DNA of 64,000 nucleotides from Skermanella mucosa (GCF_016765655.2 NZ_CP086106.1:1114501-1178500); one strand, 5' to 3'. Shown: positions 38,956 to 52,498, counted from the first letter of the stretch. Numbers and translations are program-made. The notes: a model not told the origin generated them from the sequence alone.

Positions 38956-41049
38956 TCAGGCGGCCTTGATGCTGGCCAGGAAGCGCTCCACCTCGCCGCG
39001 AAGCATTTCGGACTGCTGGGCCAACTGGCCCGCCGCGCTGCGCACTTGGTTGGCGGCGGCTCCGGTCTGGTCCGACGCCTGGGTCACTTGCCCGACATTG
39101 GCGGAGACCTCCTGGGTACCGGCGGCTGCCTGGGTGACGTTGCGCGAGATTTCGCCGGTCGCCGCGGTCTGTTCCTCGACCGCCGCCGCGATCGTGACGG
39201 TGATGTCGTTGATCTGGCGGATGGTGCCGCCAATTCCCTCGATGGCGCCCACGGCTCCGGTCGATGCCGCCTGCATGTTGGTGATATGGGACGATATCTC
39301 GTCGGTCGCCTTGGCGGTCGCGGTCGCGAGGTTCTTCGCCTCCGACGCGACCACCGCGAAACCTTTCCCCGCCTCCCCGGCGCGCGCCGCCTCGATCGTG
39401 GCGTTCAGGGCCAGCAGGTTGGTCTGGTTGGCGATGTTGGAGATCAGATCGACCACTTCGCCGATCTTGTGCGCCGCCTCGGCAAGTCCCTGGACCGTAC
39501 CGTTGGTCTGCTCCGCCTGCTGCACGGCCGCGTTGGCTATGCCGGTGGAGCGGGTGACCTGCCGCGCGATCTCCTGGAGCGAGCCGGACATTTCCTCCGC
39601 GGCCGCGGCGACCGTCTGGACATTGGCCGAGGTCTGTTCGGCCGCGGCGGCCGAGGCTGTGACCTGCCGGCTGGTTTCCTCCGCGATGGCGGCCATGCTT
39701 TGTGCCGTGCTGTCCAGCTCGGTGGCCGCCGCGCTCACCGTCCGCAGGATCCCGGTGACGCCCTGGTCGAAGTTCCGGATCAGCATGTCGATCTCGGCGG
39801 CGCGGCGTTCCTTGGCGCTGCGCTCCTCGGCTTGAGCCGCTTCCAGGCGCTCGCGCTCGACCGCATTGTCCTTGAAGACCAGCAGGGCGTCCGCAAGGGC
39901 GCCGATCTCGTCATGGCGGTCCGTGAAGGGCACCTCGCCCGAAACGTCGCCCCGGGCCACGCGCCGCATCGCCTCCACGATACCGCGGATCGGGGTCGTG
40001 ACACGGCGGCGAACGATCCTCAGCCCGGCGATGCCCAGAATGATCGCGGCCATGAAGATGGCTCCGTTGGCCATCAGCGCGGTCGCCGCCGCTGCCTCCT
40101 TCTCCGCGGCATGCCGGTTCATTTCGTCGAGCGCCACGTTGGCCACCGCGTCCAGGTCGGATTGCGACCTGTCGGCAAGGACATTCAGTTCGTCCAGGCG
40201 AACGGGCAGATCCTGCCCGGCGCCGATGGCGGTCAAGACGGCTTCGCGCTTCTGCAGGTAATCGTTCATGTAGCTGCGCTCAGCCGCGGCTACCGCGGCT
40301 TTGATCGGTTCGAGCGCGCCGGGACGCTGTGCAGCCTCCTTGAGCATCCGCCACGCCGTGTCCAACCGACCGCGGACCAGCGCCATCTGGAGCCGATCCT
40401 CGGCGGTGATCCCCTGCTTCGCTACGGCGCTGTCGAACATCACGCGGATGGGGGTGGATGCTTCGCGTGCGATCACGGCGGCGTCCTTGACGCCGATCAG
40501 TTCGCTGAACATGGGATCCATCGCGCGTGCCGGTTCCAACAGGACGCTGGAGATCTTGGCAAGCAGTTCCAAGGTGCTCCCCGTGCTTCCCATCCATGTG
40601 TCGATAAGTTGCCTGGGACGCTGGCCGACATCGACCTGCAAGGCGGCATCCGCATCGCGACGGAGGCTGTCCAGCTTCGCCATGGCATCACGGACCTCGA
40701 CTTCCCCCAGTCCGGCCGCGCAGGGCATCCGGGCGCAAATCCCCGCGACGACGTTCACGACGTCCGCGGATTGGCTGCGCCAGCCAGGCAGCTTTTCCAT
40801 CGTGGCCGGTTCGGAGTTGACGGGATGCAGAAGGACGCGACGGGTAGCGCCGCGTTCGAGCCGGATCGCCTGCATCGCCGTGAAGACATCATGCGAAGCC
40901 TGGGTCACCGCTTGCACGGTGCGCACCTCCGAAAAAGTTTTCAGGGACTTCGTACTATCCAGGATGATCAGCGAAACCAGAAAAACCACGACACTGCAGA
41001 AGACGAGCGTCAGCATCGTCCTGATGCTGACGCCTTTTGGCGATTCCAT
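38956..41049 (-). CDS. Methyl-accepting chemotaxis protein
   Basis: A 697-residue chemoreceptor. TM1 is at about residues 10-32 and TM2 at about 325-345. The ~290-residue helical periplasmic region between them contains RLERGATR, resembling nitrate/nitrite-type (NIT) sensing domains. A HAMP domain (about 346-398) and a signalling domain with the conserved hairpin [19 protein letters not shown] (about 540-560) follow. GGAGATAA precedes the ATG at 41049. The ligand is unknown. The gene sits between intact metH and the metH relic. Confidence 0.93.
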   Translation of the reverse strand: MESPKGVSIRTMLTLVFCSVVVFLVSLIILDSTKSLKTFSEVRTVQAVTQASHDVFTAMQAIRLERGATRRVLLHPVNSEPATMEKLPGWRSQSADVVNVVAGICARMPCAAGLGEVEVRDAMAKLDSLRRDADAALQVDVGQRPRQLIDTWMGSTGSTLELLAKISSVLLEPARAMDPMFSELIGVKDAAVIAREASTPIRVMFDSAVAKQGITAEDRLQMALVRGRLDTAWRMLKEAAQRPGALEPIKAAVAAAERSYMNDYLQKREAVLTAIGAGQDLPVRLDELNVLADRSQSDLDAVANVALDEMNRHAAEKEAAAATALMANGAIFMAAIILGIAGLRIVRRRVTTPIRGIVEAMRRVARGDVSGEVPFTDRHDEIGALADALLVFKDNAVERERLEAAQAEERSAKERRAAEIDMLIRNFDQGVTGILRTVSAAATELDSTAQSMAAIAEETSRQVTASAAAAEQTSANVQTVAAAAEEMSGSLQEIARQVTRSTGIANAAVQQAEQTNGTVQGLAEAAHKIGEVVDLISNIANQTNLLALNATIEAARAGEAGKGFAVVASEAKNLATATAKATDEISSHITNMQAASTGAVGAIEGIGGTIRQINDITVTIAAAVEEQTAATGEISRNVTQAAAGTQEVSANVGQVTQASDQTGAAANQVRSAAGQLAQQSEMLRGEVERFLASIKAA

Positions 41050-41428
41050 GATTTATCTCCACCAGGCATGAGGAACTGCCGAGCGCGGATGACCGATGAC
41101 TCGGTGCCTGAGTCCTGCCATTGGCCGCTCTTCGGAGGGGCCAACTTCAGATCAGAACAGCGGTTCCCAGGGGCTCGCCCCGACCCGACGGCACGGAACA
41201 TGACCCTGTTCATGGTGTGGATATTATGGCTGGCTCCAAAATAATTTAATTTGAATTTTATGCATATGGATTGCGATATAGCCCGCTCGGGCAGGGCCGA
41301 TCCCCCGGGGCGACCAGCAAGACGAGCAGGAAGTCATAGGGACAGCGGATACGCGGTTCCTGAACCGTTTCAGAAAGGGTGGAGGCGCCGCCCGCCTCCA
41401 ACCAATCCGTGATCCGGCCCCCGCTCCG
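41050..41428. other. Intergenic region between metH and the chemoreceptor gene
   Basis: There is no convincing gene in these 379 bp. Bases about 41225-41285 are strikingly AT-rich and probably include the chemoreceptor promoter on the minus strand. A hairpin with an 8-bp stem (41380-41387 with 41393-41400) followed by CCCTTTCTG on the minus strand could terminate metH. A second, 6-bp inverted repeat lies at 41354-41367. Confidence 0.55.
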
Positions 41429-44926
<3,498 letters not shown>

Positions 44927-44952
44927 GGTTCTTCGGTCTCGGTACTGGTTTC

Positions 44953-45933
<981 letters not shown>

Positions 45934-46923
45934 TCAGTTCACTCCGAAGGTCGAAAGGGTGGGGGCGGCGGCATCGGCCACGGCGGGGCGGGAGCCCTCC
46001 TCGCGGGTGGCCGGCCAGAGATTGACGGTCAGCGGATCGCCGGGCAGCCGGACGACCGGGCCGGCGGACATGCCGGCGGCGCGCAGCCAGCCCGTGACCT
46101 CGTCGTCGCCGAAGCCGAGCCGGCGGTGGGCATGCTCGATCCGCAGGGATTCCAGGTCGTGGCGGGCGAAATCGACGATCACCAGCCGTCCGCCGGGGCG
46201 CAGCACCCGCGCGGCCTCGGCCAGGACGTCGGCCGGCTCCTCGACGAAATGGAGCACCTGGTGGATCACCACGGCGTCGAACGAGGAGGACGGCAGCGGC
46301 AGCTGGTACATGTCGGACTGCCGGACCTGGCAGTTGCGCAGGCCGGCGCGCTCCAGGTTGGCCCGCGCGATCGCCAGCATCTCGCGCGACAGGTCGATCC
46401 CCAGGGCGCGTTCGGCGCGGGGCGCCAGCAGCTCCAGCATGCGGCCGGTGCCGGTGCCGAGGTCCAGCAGGTCCTGGATGCCGGAGGCGGGGAACAGGCG
46501 CAGCAGCGCCGCCTCGACCTCGCGCTCGGGCACGTGCAGCGAGCGCATCTCGTGCCAGCGGGCGGCGTTCTCCCGGAAATAGTCGGCGGCGGCCTCGGCC
46601 CGGGCGCGCTTGATCGCGTTCAGCCGCTCCAGGTCCAGGGCCAGGGTCGCGTCATCCCGCGGCACCGCGTCGATCAGGGTGCGCGCCAGCTCGGCGAAGG
46701 CACCGCGCTCGGCCAGCCGGTAGAACGCCCAGGTCCCCTCCCGGAACCGGTCGAGCAATCCCGCGTCGCACAGCAGCTTCAGGTGCCTGGACACGCGCGG
46801 CTGGCTCTGGCCCAGGATCTGGGTCAGCTCGGTCACGGTCAGCTCGCCTTGGGCGCACAAGGCCATCAGCCGCAACCGTGTCGGCTCCGCCGCCGCCTTG
46901 AGTGCCGTGAGCAGTGAATCCAT
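45934..46923 (-). CDS. sahR: SahR-type ArsR/methyltransferase-domain regulator
   Basis: A 329-residue repressor with an N-terminal ArsR winged helix (about residues 5-85, VTELTQILGQSQPRVSRHL). A C-terminal class I methyltransferase fold follows (motif I LDLGTGTG, then VIHQVLHF and LRPGGRLVIVDF). SahR proteins use the methylase-like domain to sense S-adenosylhomocysteine and control metF, metH and the SAM cycle in proteobacteria. Being first in an operon with metF-metH fits. No metal-binding cysteine pair of classic ArsR is seen. A perfect palindrome lies about 60 bp upstream. Confidence 0.9.
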   Translation of the reverse strand: MDSLLTALKAAAEPTRLRLMALCAQGELTVTELTQILGQSQPRVSRHLKLLCDAGLLDRFREGTWAFYRLAERGAFAELARTLIDAVPRDDATLALDLERLNAIKRARAEAAADYFRENAARWHEMRSLHVPEREVEAALLRLFPASGIQDLLDLGTGTGRMLELLAPRAERALGIDLSREMLAIARANLERAGLRNCQVRQSDMYQLPLPSSSFDAVVIHQVLHFVEEPADVLAEAARVLRPGGRLVIVDFARHDLESLRIEHAHRRLGFGDDEVTGWLRAAGMSAGPVVRLPGDPLTVNLWPATREEGSRPAVADAAAPTLSTFGVN

Positions 46924-46984
46924 TCCTGTGCCTGTCCCAGTGTGCCGGAAGTGTGCGTCGAACGCCGTACTCGTCGATCGATAT

Positions 46985-47000
46985 ATAAAGATATCTTTAT
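46985..47000. promoter_or_regulatory. Candidate SahR operator (16-bp perfect palindrome)
   Basis: ATAAAGATATCTTTAT is a perfect 16-bp palindrome, 62 bp before the sahR start and between the divergent sahR and mlaA genes. It is the most AT-rich stretch nearby. A palindromic dimer site next to an ArsR-family gene suggests autoregulation of the sahR-metF-metH operon. A second, shorter palindrome (GACGT-AA-ACGTC, 47003-47014) lies next to it. Binding is inferred, not shown. Confidence 0.6.
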
Positions 47001-47193
47001 GCGACGTAAACGTCTTTTCTGGAAAAACCGAGGAGCAGCCATATGCGTCGCCCCGGCTGCGGCTCCCCCCGGCCGAGGCATCTGGTCAAAAACCGATCCG
47101 TATGATACGTCAGAAAGATCCGCGCCTTCTGCGACGTCGGAATCCTGGCGGCACCGGCCCCCGATCTTTCTCTTCTGGATGAGCGCCTTATCC

Positions 47194-48036
47194 ATGAACC
47201 TGTCTGGCTTCCCGCGCTTTCGCGGTTCCGTCGCCGCCATTGCCCTGCTTGTCTGCGGCTCAGTCCTGTCCGGATGCGTCCTGCCTCCGCGCGACGATCC
47301 CGCGGCCCTGGCGGCCTATCAGGAGGCCAATGATCCGCTTGAAGGCTTCAACCGGGCGATCTTCGGCTTCAACGAAGGCACCGACATCCTGCTGATTCGC
47401 CCCGTGGCCGACATCTACCGCGGCATCGTGCCCAACCCGGTCCGCAACGGCATCCGCAATTTCCTGCGCAACCTGCGAAGCCCCCTGACGATCGCCAACG
47501 AGCTGCTCCAGGGCGACTGGACGGGCGCGGAAGTGGCGACCAAGCGCTTCCTGGTCAACACCACGGTCGGCATCGGCGGTGTGATGGACGTGGCGGCCGA
47601 CCACGGCCTGGAATACCAGGCGGAGGATTTCGGCCAGACCCTCGCCGTGTGGGGCGTGCCGGAAGGTCCCTACCTGGTGCTGCCGCTGCTGGGGCCGTCC
47701 AACTTCCGAGACACGACGGGCATCGCGGCCGAAGCCTTCGGCGACCCGGTCAACCTGTGGGCTGCCAACACCGACCGCGACGGCATCCCCCTGGGGCGCG
47801 CGATCGCCGGCGGCATCGACACCCGTTCCCGCCTGATCGAGCCGATCGACGACCTGCGCAGGAACTCGCTCGATACTTACGCCTCGCTGCGCAGCCTGTA
47901 TCGGCAGAACCGAATCAGCGAGATCAACGACGGGCAGGCCTCCACCGAGGAATATCCCGAGTTCCCCGAGTTTCCCGAGGACGAAGTGCCGCAGGTTGAC
48001 AATTCCGGCGGAACGGCTAAGTCCAGCACGCCATGA
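47194..48036 (+). CDS. mlaA: MlaA-family outer-membrane lipoprotein
   Basis: Removes misplaced phospholipids from the outer leaflet of the outer membrane. The signal peptide ends in a lipobox VLSGC (Cys28). VacJ/MlaA motifs EANDPLEGFNRAIF, NDxxL-type INEL and EDFGQTLAVWGVPEGPYLVLPLLGP are present. The C-terminus is acidic and Pro-rich. The start at 47194 (GGATGAG upstream) is preferred; 47179 is also in frame. It overlaps mlaC by ATGA. Confidence 0.93.
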   Translation: MNLSGFPRFRGSVAAIALLVCGSVLSGCVLPPRDDPAALAAYQEANDPLEGFNRAIFGFNEGTDILLIRPVADIYRGIVPNPVRNGIRNFLRNLRSPLTIANELLQGDWTGAEVATKRFLVNTTVGIGGVMDVAADHGLEYQAEDFGQTLAVWGVPEGPYLVLPLLGPSNFRDTTGIAAEAFGDPVNLWAANTDRDGIPLGRAIAGGIDTRSRLIEPIDDLRRNSLDTYASLRSLYRQNRISEINDGQASTEEYPEFPEFPEDEVPQVDNSGGTAKSSTP

Positions 48037-48674
48037 TCACACGCCGCTTCTTCATCACCTGCGCCGCGCTGCTCGCCTTTGCGGGTACCGTCGCGTTTCC
48101 CACCGCTGGCCGCGCCGACGCCCGTTCGGAAGCGGCAGCCAAGTTCATCCAGGACCTGGGCGCCCGCGCCATCGACGTGCTGGTCAAGCCCGACCTGGGC
48201 CGCCAGGAGTCCATGCAGCGGTTCCGCGTGCTTCTGAACGAGGGCTTCGACGTTCCCTATATCAGCCGGTTCGTGCTGGGCCGGAGCTGGAACACCGCGA
48301 CCCCGGCGGAGCAGCAGGAGTACGGCGCCCTGTTCGAGCGGCTGATCGTCCAGGTCTACGCCGACCGCTTCTCCCAGTATTCGGGGCAGAACCTGGACGT
48401 CAACGAGACGCTGAAGATCACCGGGCACCGGCCGGAGGGGGACAGCGACGCCATCGTGGCGTCGCAGATCATCCGCCCCGACGCGCCGCCCGTCGCGGTG
48501 GACTGGCGCGTCCGGCAGCGCGGCGACTCCCTGAAGGTGATCGACGTCGCGGTCGAAGGGGTCAGCATGAGCGTGACCCAGCGTTCCGAGTTCTCCTCCG
48601 TCATCCAGCGCGGCGGCGGGCAGATGGAAGCCCTTTTGCAGACCCTGCGCCAGCGGGTCGGCTCCGCCGGCTGA
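48033..48674 (+). CDS. mlaC: MlaC-family phospholipid carrier
   Basis: A 213-residue periplasmic carrier that moves phospholipid between MlaA and the inner-membrane MlaFEDB complex. A signal peptide (about residues 1-29, cut after GRA) and a Ttg2/MlaC domain follow, with FDVPYISRFVLGRSW and the late DVAVEGVSM strand. It is translationally coupled to mlaA. The rest of the system is encoded elsewhere. A clear terminator follows. Confidence 0.93.
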   Translation: MITRRFFITCAALLAFAGTVAFPTAGRADARSEAAAKFIQDLGARAIDVLVKPDLGRQESMQRFRVLLNEGFDVPYISRFVLGRSWNTATPAEQQEYGALFERLIVQVYADRFSQYSGQNLDVNETLKITGHRPEGDSDAIVASQIIRPDAPPVAVDWRVRQRGDSLKVIDVAVEGVSMSVTQRSEFSSVIQRGGGQMEALLQTLRQRVGSAG

Positions 48675-48706
48675 CGCCTCCCGACCCTCCACGACGACCC
48701 CTGCAG

Positions 48707-48732
48707 AAAGCCGCCCGCCAGGGCGGCTTTTT
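48707..48732 (+). terminator. Rho-independent terminator of mlaA-mlaC
   Basis: A perfect 10-bp stem (48707-48716 with 48721-48730) has a GCCA loop and ends in TTTTT. It starts 33 bp after the mlaC stop. Confidence 0.92.
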
Positions 48733-48812
48733 CGTTGCCCCGGCGGCGAAGCCCGATTCCCGGGAACATCGCCGGGGCTCCGGGGTTGGTTCAACAGGTA
48801 GGGCAGGGGGAG

Positions 48813-49385
48813 ATGATGGAACTCAAGGAATATCCGCTGCTGCATCAGGTCGACCTCATGCTGGCCTTGCTGAAGGTCGCGGCCACCGGCCGGGCCACGC
48901 TGGATGATGCGCTGGCAAGGCTGAAGGGAAACCTGCGATCGGTCGGCGAGGCCCTCCCGGTACCCGACTCGGAGATCCGGGAAGAGCTTGCCCGTGCCTT
49001 GGACAGGCTTGTCCAGGCGCTCCTTCTCGAACCGGTCGAGGCGGATCATTTCGTCATCACGCCGCGCGGCATGAAGACGCTGGCCGAGCATCCCGGCGGC
49101 GTGGACGACAGCGTGCTGATGCGGTTTCCGGAGTTCCGCGCCTTCATCGACCAGGAATCCGCGCGGCCCGCCGGCCGGAAGGCGATCTTCGCCGGCCGGA
49201 CGGACGATCCCCGGATCATCGAGTACGACGAGGGCTACGTGGCCTTCCATGACGGGCAGCCCCTGCAGGCCAATCCTTACGAGGCGGACCGGGTCATGCA
49301 CCTTGCCTGGGAGAACGGCTGGTCCCAGGCCCGCGACGATGCTCTCCGCGGCGAAAGCTGGAGCGCCGCTGTCCGGAAGGCCTGA
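48813..49385 (+). CDS. Winged-helix protein with C-terminal RMF-like domain
   Basis: A 190-residue protein. Residues ~5-115 look like a winged helix of the Mrr-N type (YPLLHQVDLMLALLK, a long helix, then HFVITPRGMKTLAEHP). Residues ~139-176 read EGYVAFHDG...NPY...AWENGWSQA, the spacing of ribosome modulation factor (GYxAxxxG, PY, WxxGWxxA). Fusion of these two is unusual. It might recognise nucleic acid or ribosomes; no function is known. GGGGGAG precedes the ATG at 48813. It stands alone between two terminated units. Confidence 0.65.
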   Translation: MMELKEYPLLHQVDLMLALLKVAATGRATLDDALARLKGNLRSVGEALPVPDSEIREELARALDRLVQALLLEPVEADHFVITPRGMKTLAEHPGGVDDSVLMRFPEFRAFIDQESARPAGRKAIFAGRTDDPRIIEYDEGYVAFHDGQPLQANPYEADRVMHLAWENGWSQARDDALRGESWSAAVRKA

Positions 49386-49500
49386 CAGGCCTCGCTGTTC
49401 GGACAGGTTTCCTGATCATTAGGGGTAAGTTAAGGGGACGGTGATATGTTATCGCACGCCCGCCCGATCCTTGCCTCCCTGATTGGTCAGAAGTCCGAAG

Positions 49501-50466
49501 ATGACCGTACCTGAACTGCTCGACCTCACGGAACTCGACTATCTGAGCATGGAGGAGGCCCTGTCCTCGTCGGCTCGCGGACGGGCGTTCCTCCGCATGC
49601 GCGACCGCCGGACGCGGGTAGTCTCGGTCGACGACTGGCGGCGCCTGGCCGGCAAGCTGGAGGAGCAGGTCGACCGGCTGCGCGGGGTCGAGGCCGTCGC
49701 GGTCACCGCCGCCCAGCCGATCGAGACGGTGACGGACGCCGCCGGCATCACGACGGACCGTTCCACCCATCTGCGCATCCTGCGGCAGGAACTGCAGGAG
49801 ATGAGCAGCTACATCCAGCAGACCCGCAGCGAGATCGCGGCGCTTCGGCCGGCCGACGCGGGGGCCAACCGGATCATGGCCGCCACCGGCGAGCTGGACG
49901 CCATCGTGACGGCGACCGAGCGGGCGACCACCGAGATCCTCAACGCGGCCGAGCGCATCCAGGAATTCGCCAACCAGATGCACCGGGCCGCCCGGGGGGA
50001 GATCAGCCTGGATGTCGGGGAGGTCGCGAACGACATCGAGATCCAGATCATGGAGATCATGACCGCCTGCTCGTTCCAGGATATCACGGGCCAGCGCACC
50101 ACCAAGGTGGTCAATACCCTGCGCTACATCGAGCAGCGCGTGAACACCATGATCGAGATCTGGGGCGTCGACCGGGCCGTCCTGGCATCCGCCGACGCGA
50201 CGGCGTCCCACCGCAAGATGAACGACGACCGTCCCGACGCCCACCTGCTCAACGGCCCGGCGCTCGGCGACGGCGTGGACCAGGCGACGATCGACGCGCT
50301 GTTCGACAGCATCAGCTTCGACGCCCCGCCGCCCCAGCCGGCTTACGAACCGCCCCCGCCGCCGCGTCCCGCACCCGCCCCCCCGGCGCCTCCTCCGGCC
50401 CCGCCACCCGCCATGAACGGCAGCGCGGAGATCAACCAGAGCGACATCGACAAACTGTTCGGATGA
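49501..50466 (+). CDS. cheZ: CheZ-family CheY-P phosphatase
   Basis: A 321-residue divergent CheZ. A long helical hairpin carries the active-site motif CSFQDITGQR, with Asp194 and catalytic Gln198 at the same spacing as Asp143/Gln147 of E. coli. The Pro-rich linker (about 280-305) leads to a C-terminal acidic peptide INQSDIDKLFG, the probable CheY-binding tail. It should speed dephosphorylation of CheY and so set flagellar bias. The ATG at 49501 is preferred over a TTG at 49483. A pentapeptide-repeat gene follows after 3 bp. Confidence 0.9.
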   Translation: MTVPELLDLTELDYLSMEEALSSSARGRAFLRMRDRRTRVVSVDDWRRLAGKLEEQVDRLRGVEAVAVTAAQPIETVTDAAGITTDRSTHLRILRQELQEMSSYIQQTRSEIAALRPADAGANRIMAATGELDAIVTATERATTEILNAAERIQEFANQMHRAARGEISLDVGEVANDIEIQIMEIMTACSFQDITGQRTTKVVNTLRYIEQRVNTMIEIWGVDRAVLASADATASHRKMNDDRPDAHLLNGPALGDGVDQATIDALFDSISFDAPPPQPAYEPPPPPRPAPAPPAPPPAPPPAMNGSAEINQSDIDKLFG

Positions 50467-50469
50467 CGC

Positions 50470-51714
50470 ATGGCCATCGACGAGGAACGCAAGGCCAGGA
50501 TCAAGCTGACTCAGGAACAACTTGATCGCGTGTGCGAGCGGCACAAGCGCTTCATGGAGGGGCGGCCCAACGGATCGCGGGCGAACATGCCGTTCTTCGA
50601 TCTCTCGGGCCTGGATTTCGCCGGCCGCAACCTGACGGGCGCCCATCTGTCGGGGGCGATCCTGCGGGACGCGCGGCTGGCCGGCACGGTGCTGGACCAT
50701 GCCGACCTGTTTGGCGCCGATCTGCGCGGGGCCGACCTGACCGGCAGCCATCTGTTCCGCACCGACCTGCGCGGCGCAAACCTGCGCGGCGCGCTGCTCC
50801 AGGACGCCGTGATGGTCGAGGTGGACCTGCGCGACGGCTCCATGGCCAACAAGGGCAGCGACGGCGAGCTGAAGGTCATCGGGTTCGAGCCGGGGCCGGC
50901 GGACATGAGCTCGACGATCCTGGTCCGCGCCGACATGGCCCGGGCCAAGCTGTCGGGTTCCTTCGCGGCGGGCGCCGACTTCTCCCACAGCAAGCTGTCG
51001 GACGCGCGGCTGGTGCGCACCGACCTGCGCAATTCGAAATTCGTCGGTGCCAATCTCAGCGGGACCGATTTCTCCGGCGCCGACCTGCGCGGCGCCGACC
51101 TGACAGGCGCCACGACGACGGCGAACACCCGGCTTCAGAACGCCGTCCGGACCGATGCCGACGCAGTCGCCCAGCAGATCAACCCGGTCCCCCTGCCGGT
51201 CGAGCACAAGGAGCCCGAGGCCCAGCCGCCACCGGCCTTGGACCTGGAAGGCATGCTGGCGGCCCATGCGCGCTGGCTGAAGAGCGGCGGCAAGGACGGG
51301 ACGCAGCTCAACCTCACGGGCATGGACCTGGACGGCGCCGACCTGCGGAACCGGGTGCTGAGCCTGGGCATCGCGTCCCGCGTGCGGCTGCGCGGCGCGA
51401 ACCTGCAGGGAGCCCAGCTCCAGTCGATCCAGCTCGACGGAGCCGACCTGCGCTCGGCCAACCTGCGCGCCGCGGACCTGCGCGGCGCCCGGCTCGACCG
51501 GGCCATATTGATCGACGGGTGCCTGGAGGAGGCCAACCTGGCTTCCCTCAGGATCGGTGCCGACCGCCTGCTGCGCACCTCGCTGGTGCGCGCCCGCATG
51601 GCCGGGGCGCGGCTGCGCAAGGCGATCCTGCACGGCTGCGACCTGACCAACGCCGACATGACCGGCTGCGACCTGCACGAGGCGGTGGTGACCGGCACGA
51701 TCCTGGAACGCTGA
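50470..51714 (+). CDS. Pentapeptide-repeat protein linked to cheZ
   Basis: A 414-residue protein with two blocks of A(D/N)LxG-type pentapeptide repeats (about residues 45-118 and 150-220, then 280-410). They are separated by a GSDGELKV insert and a Pro/Glu linker. The blocks should form right-handed quadrilateral beta-helices. The N-terminal ~40 residues are charged and helical (KLTQEQLDRVCERHKRFMEG). A 3-bp gap to cheZ indicates one transcript and perhaps a shared chemotaxis role. No signal peptide. Function unknown; gyrase-protecting mimicry is possible but unsupported. Confidence 0.85.
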   Translation: MAIDEERKARIKLTQEQLDRVCERHKRFMEGRPNGSRANMPFFDLSGLDFAGRNLTGAHLSGAILRDARLAGTVLDHADLFGADLRGADLTGSHLFRTDLRGANLRGALLQDAVMVEVDLRDGSMANKGSDGELKVIGFEPGPADMSSTILVRADMARAKLSGSFAAGADFSHSKLSDARLVRTDLRNSKFVGANLSGTDFSGADLRGADLTGATTTANTRLQNAVRTDADAVAQQINPVPLPVEHKEPEAQPPPALDLEGMLAAHARWLKSGGKDGTQLNLTGMDLDGADLRNRVLSLGIASRVRLRGANLQGAQLQSIQLDGADLRSANLRAADLRGARLDRAILIDGCLEEANLASLRIGADRLLRTSLVRARMAGARLRKAILHGCDLTNADMTGCDLHEAVVTGTILER

Positions 51715-51717
51715 AAC

Positions 51718-51912
51718 TTACTTCTGGAACTTCTCGGCCTGCTGCCGGTCCTCCTCGGCCTCCTGCGCGACCTCGGCGACAGCGTCGGAATCGAGCTTCT
51801 TGGCTTTCTCGACCAGCTTCTCGCCTTCCTTCCGGTCGCCCTCGATCATCTTCTCCAGTCCCTCCTCGGCGAGATCCTGGGCCTTGTCGTGGTTCTGGTT
51901 ATCGGCAGCCAT
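51718..51912 (-). CDS. Small acidic helical protein (64 aa)
   Basis: A 64-residue protein made almost wholly of Ala, Asp, Glu, Lys and Gln. It should be helical or disordered, with heptad-like repeats and no hydrophobic core. AAGGAGA lies 11 bases before the ATG at 51912. It follows the CBS gene by 38 bp on the same strand, behind a candidate stress promoter, so it may be a stress protein. Not recognised as a known family. Confidence 0.65.
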   Translation of the reverse strand: MAADNQNHDKAQDLAEEGLEKMIEGDRKEGEKLVEKAKKLDSDAVAEVAQEAEEDRQQAEKFQK

Positions 51913-51950
51913 GCCGCAAATCTCCTTCAGGTTTGATTGCAGTGAAAAGG

Positions 51951-52385
51951 TCAGCCGCGGTCCGGCGCGGACGGCTCGGAGACTTGGCCGAGCGTGTCGG
52001 CGACGGTCTGCGGCCGGTCCGAATTGGTCGCGATGTCTCCTAGGGAGACGATGCCGATCAGGTGGTCGCTGCCGTCGAGCACGGGCACACGGCGGATCTG
52101 CATGTCGCCCATCAGCCGCGACACGTCGCTCACCACGTCGTCCTCGTAGCAGTAGCGCGGCTCGTCGGTCATAACCTCGGCGACCTTGCACTCGCCGGGC
52201 GCCTTGCCGACGGAGGTCGCGCGGACGGTGATGTCCCGGTCGGTGACCATGCCGACCAGCTTGGGGCCTTCGCACACGGGAAGGACGCCCACGTTCAGTT
52301 CGTCCATCAGCTTCGCCGCGCGCTGGATCGTGTCGCCGGGGGCGACCACCTCCACGTCGCGGGTCATGATCTCTCGGATCTGCAT
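51951..52385 (-). CDS. Two-CBS-domain protein
   Basis: A 144-residue protein composed of two CBS domains (about residues 4-60 and 68-130; GMVTDRDITVRA and LIGIVSLGDIA are the typical edges). Such stand-alone CBS proteins bind adenine nucleotides and often respond to stress. The ATG at 52385 follows AGGAAA; the longer in-frame start adds a non-homologous N-terminus. It lies 113 bp after parE on the same strand. Confidence 0.9.
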   Translation of the reverse strand: MQIREIMTRDVEVVAPGDTIQRAAKLMDELNVGVLPVCEGPKLVGMVTDRDITVRATSVGKAPGECKVAEVMTDEPRYCYEDDVVSDVSRLMGDMQIRRVPVLDGSDHLIGIVSLGDIATNSDRPQTVADTLGQVSEPSAPDRG

Positions 52386-52443
52386 CGGCTTTCCTGCCCC
52401 TCGGGGGTGTGTCGGTTCGGCGCTTCGCAGCACCGCCCATGCC

Positions 52444-52469
52444 AACAGCCCCTGAGGGAAGGAAGTTCC
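52444..52469 (-). promoter_or_regulatory. Candidate EcfG-type promoter for the CBS gene
   Basis: On the minus strand GGAAC (52469-52465) and TGTT (52447-52444) are 17 bases apart. This is one mismatch from GGAAC-N16/17-CGTT. It lies in the parE-CBS gap, 59 bp before the CBS start, in the right orientation. Motif match only. Confidence 0.45.
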
Positions 52470-52498
52470 GGGACGCGCAACCGCGCGAGACGTTCCGG

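Noticed and set aside
46924-47193. SAM or SAH riboswitch before the methionine operon
   Set aside because: No conserved riboswitch stems or loops were recognised; a protein regulator and palindromic site explain control better.
48735-48812. Extended N-terminus of the winged-helix/RMF-like gene from 48735
   Set aside because: The added residues are not family-like and begin next to the mlaC terminator; the ATG at 48813 has a strong ribosome site.
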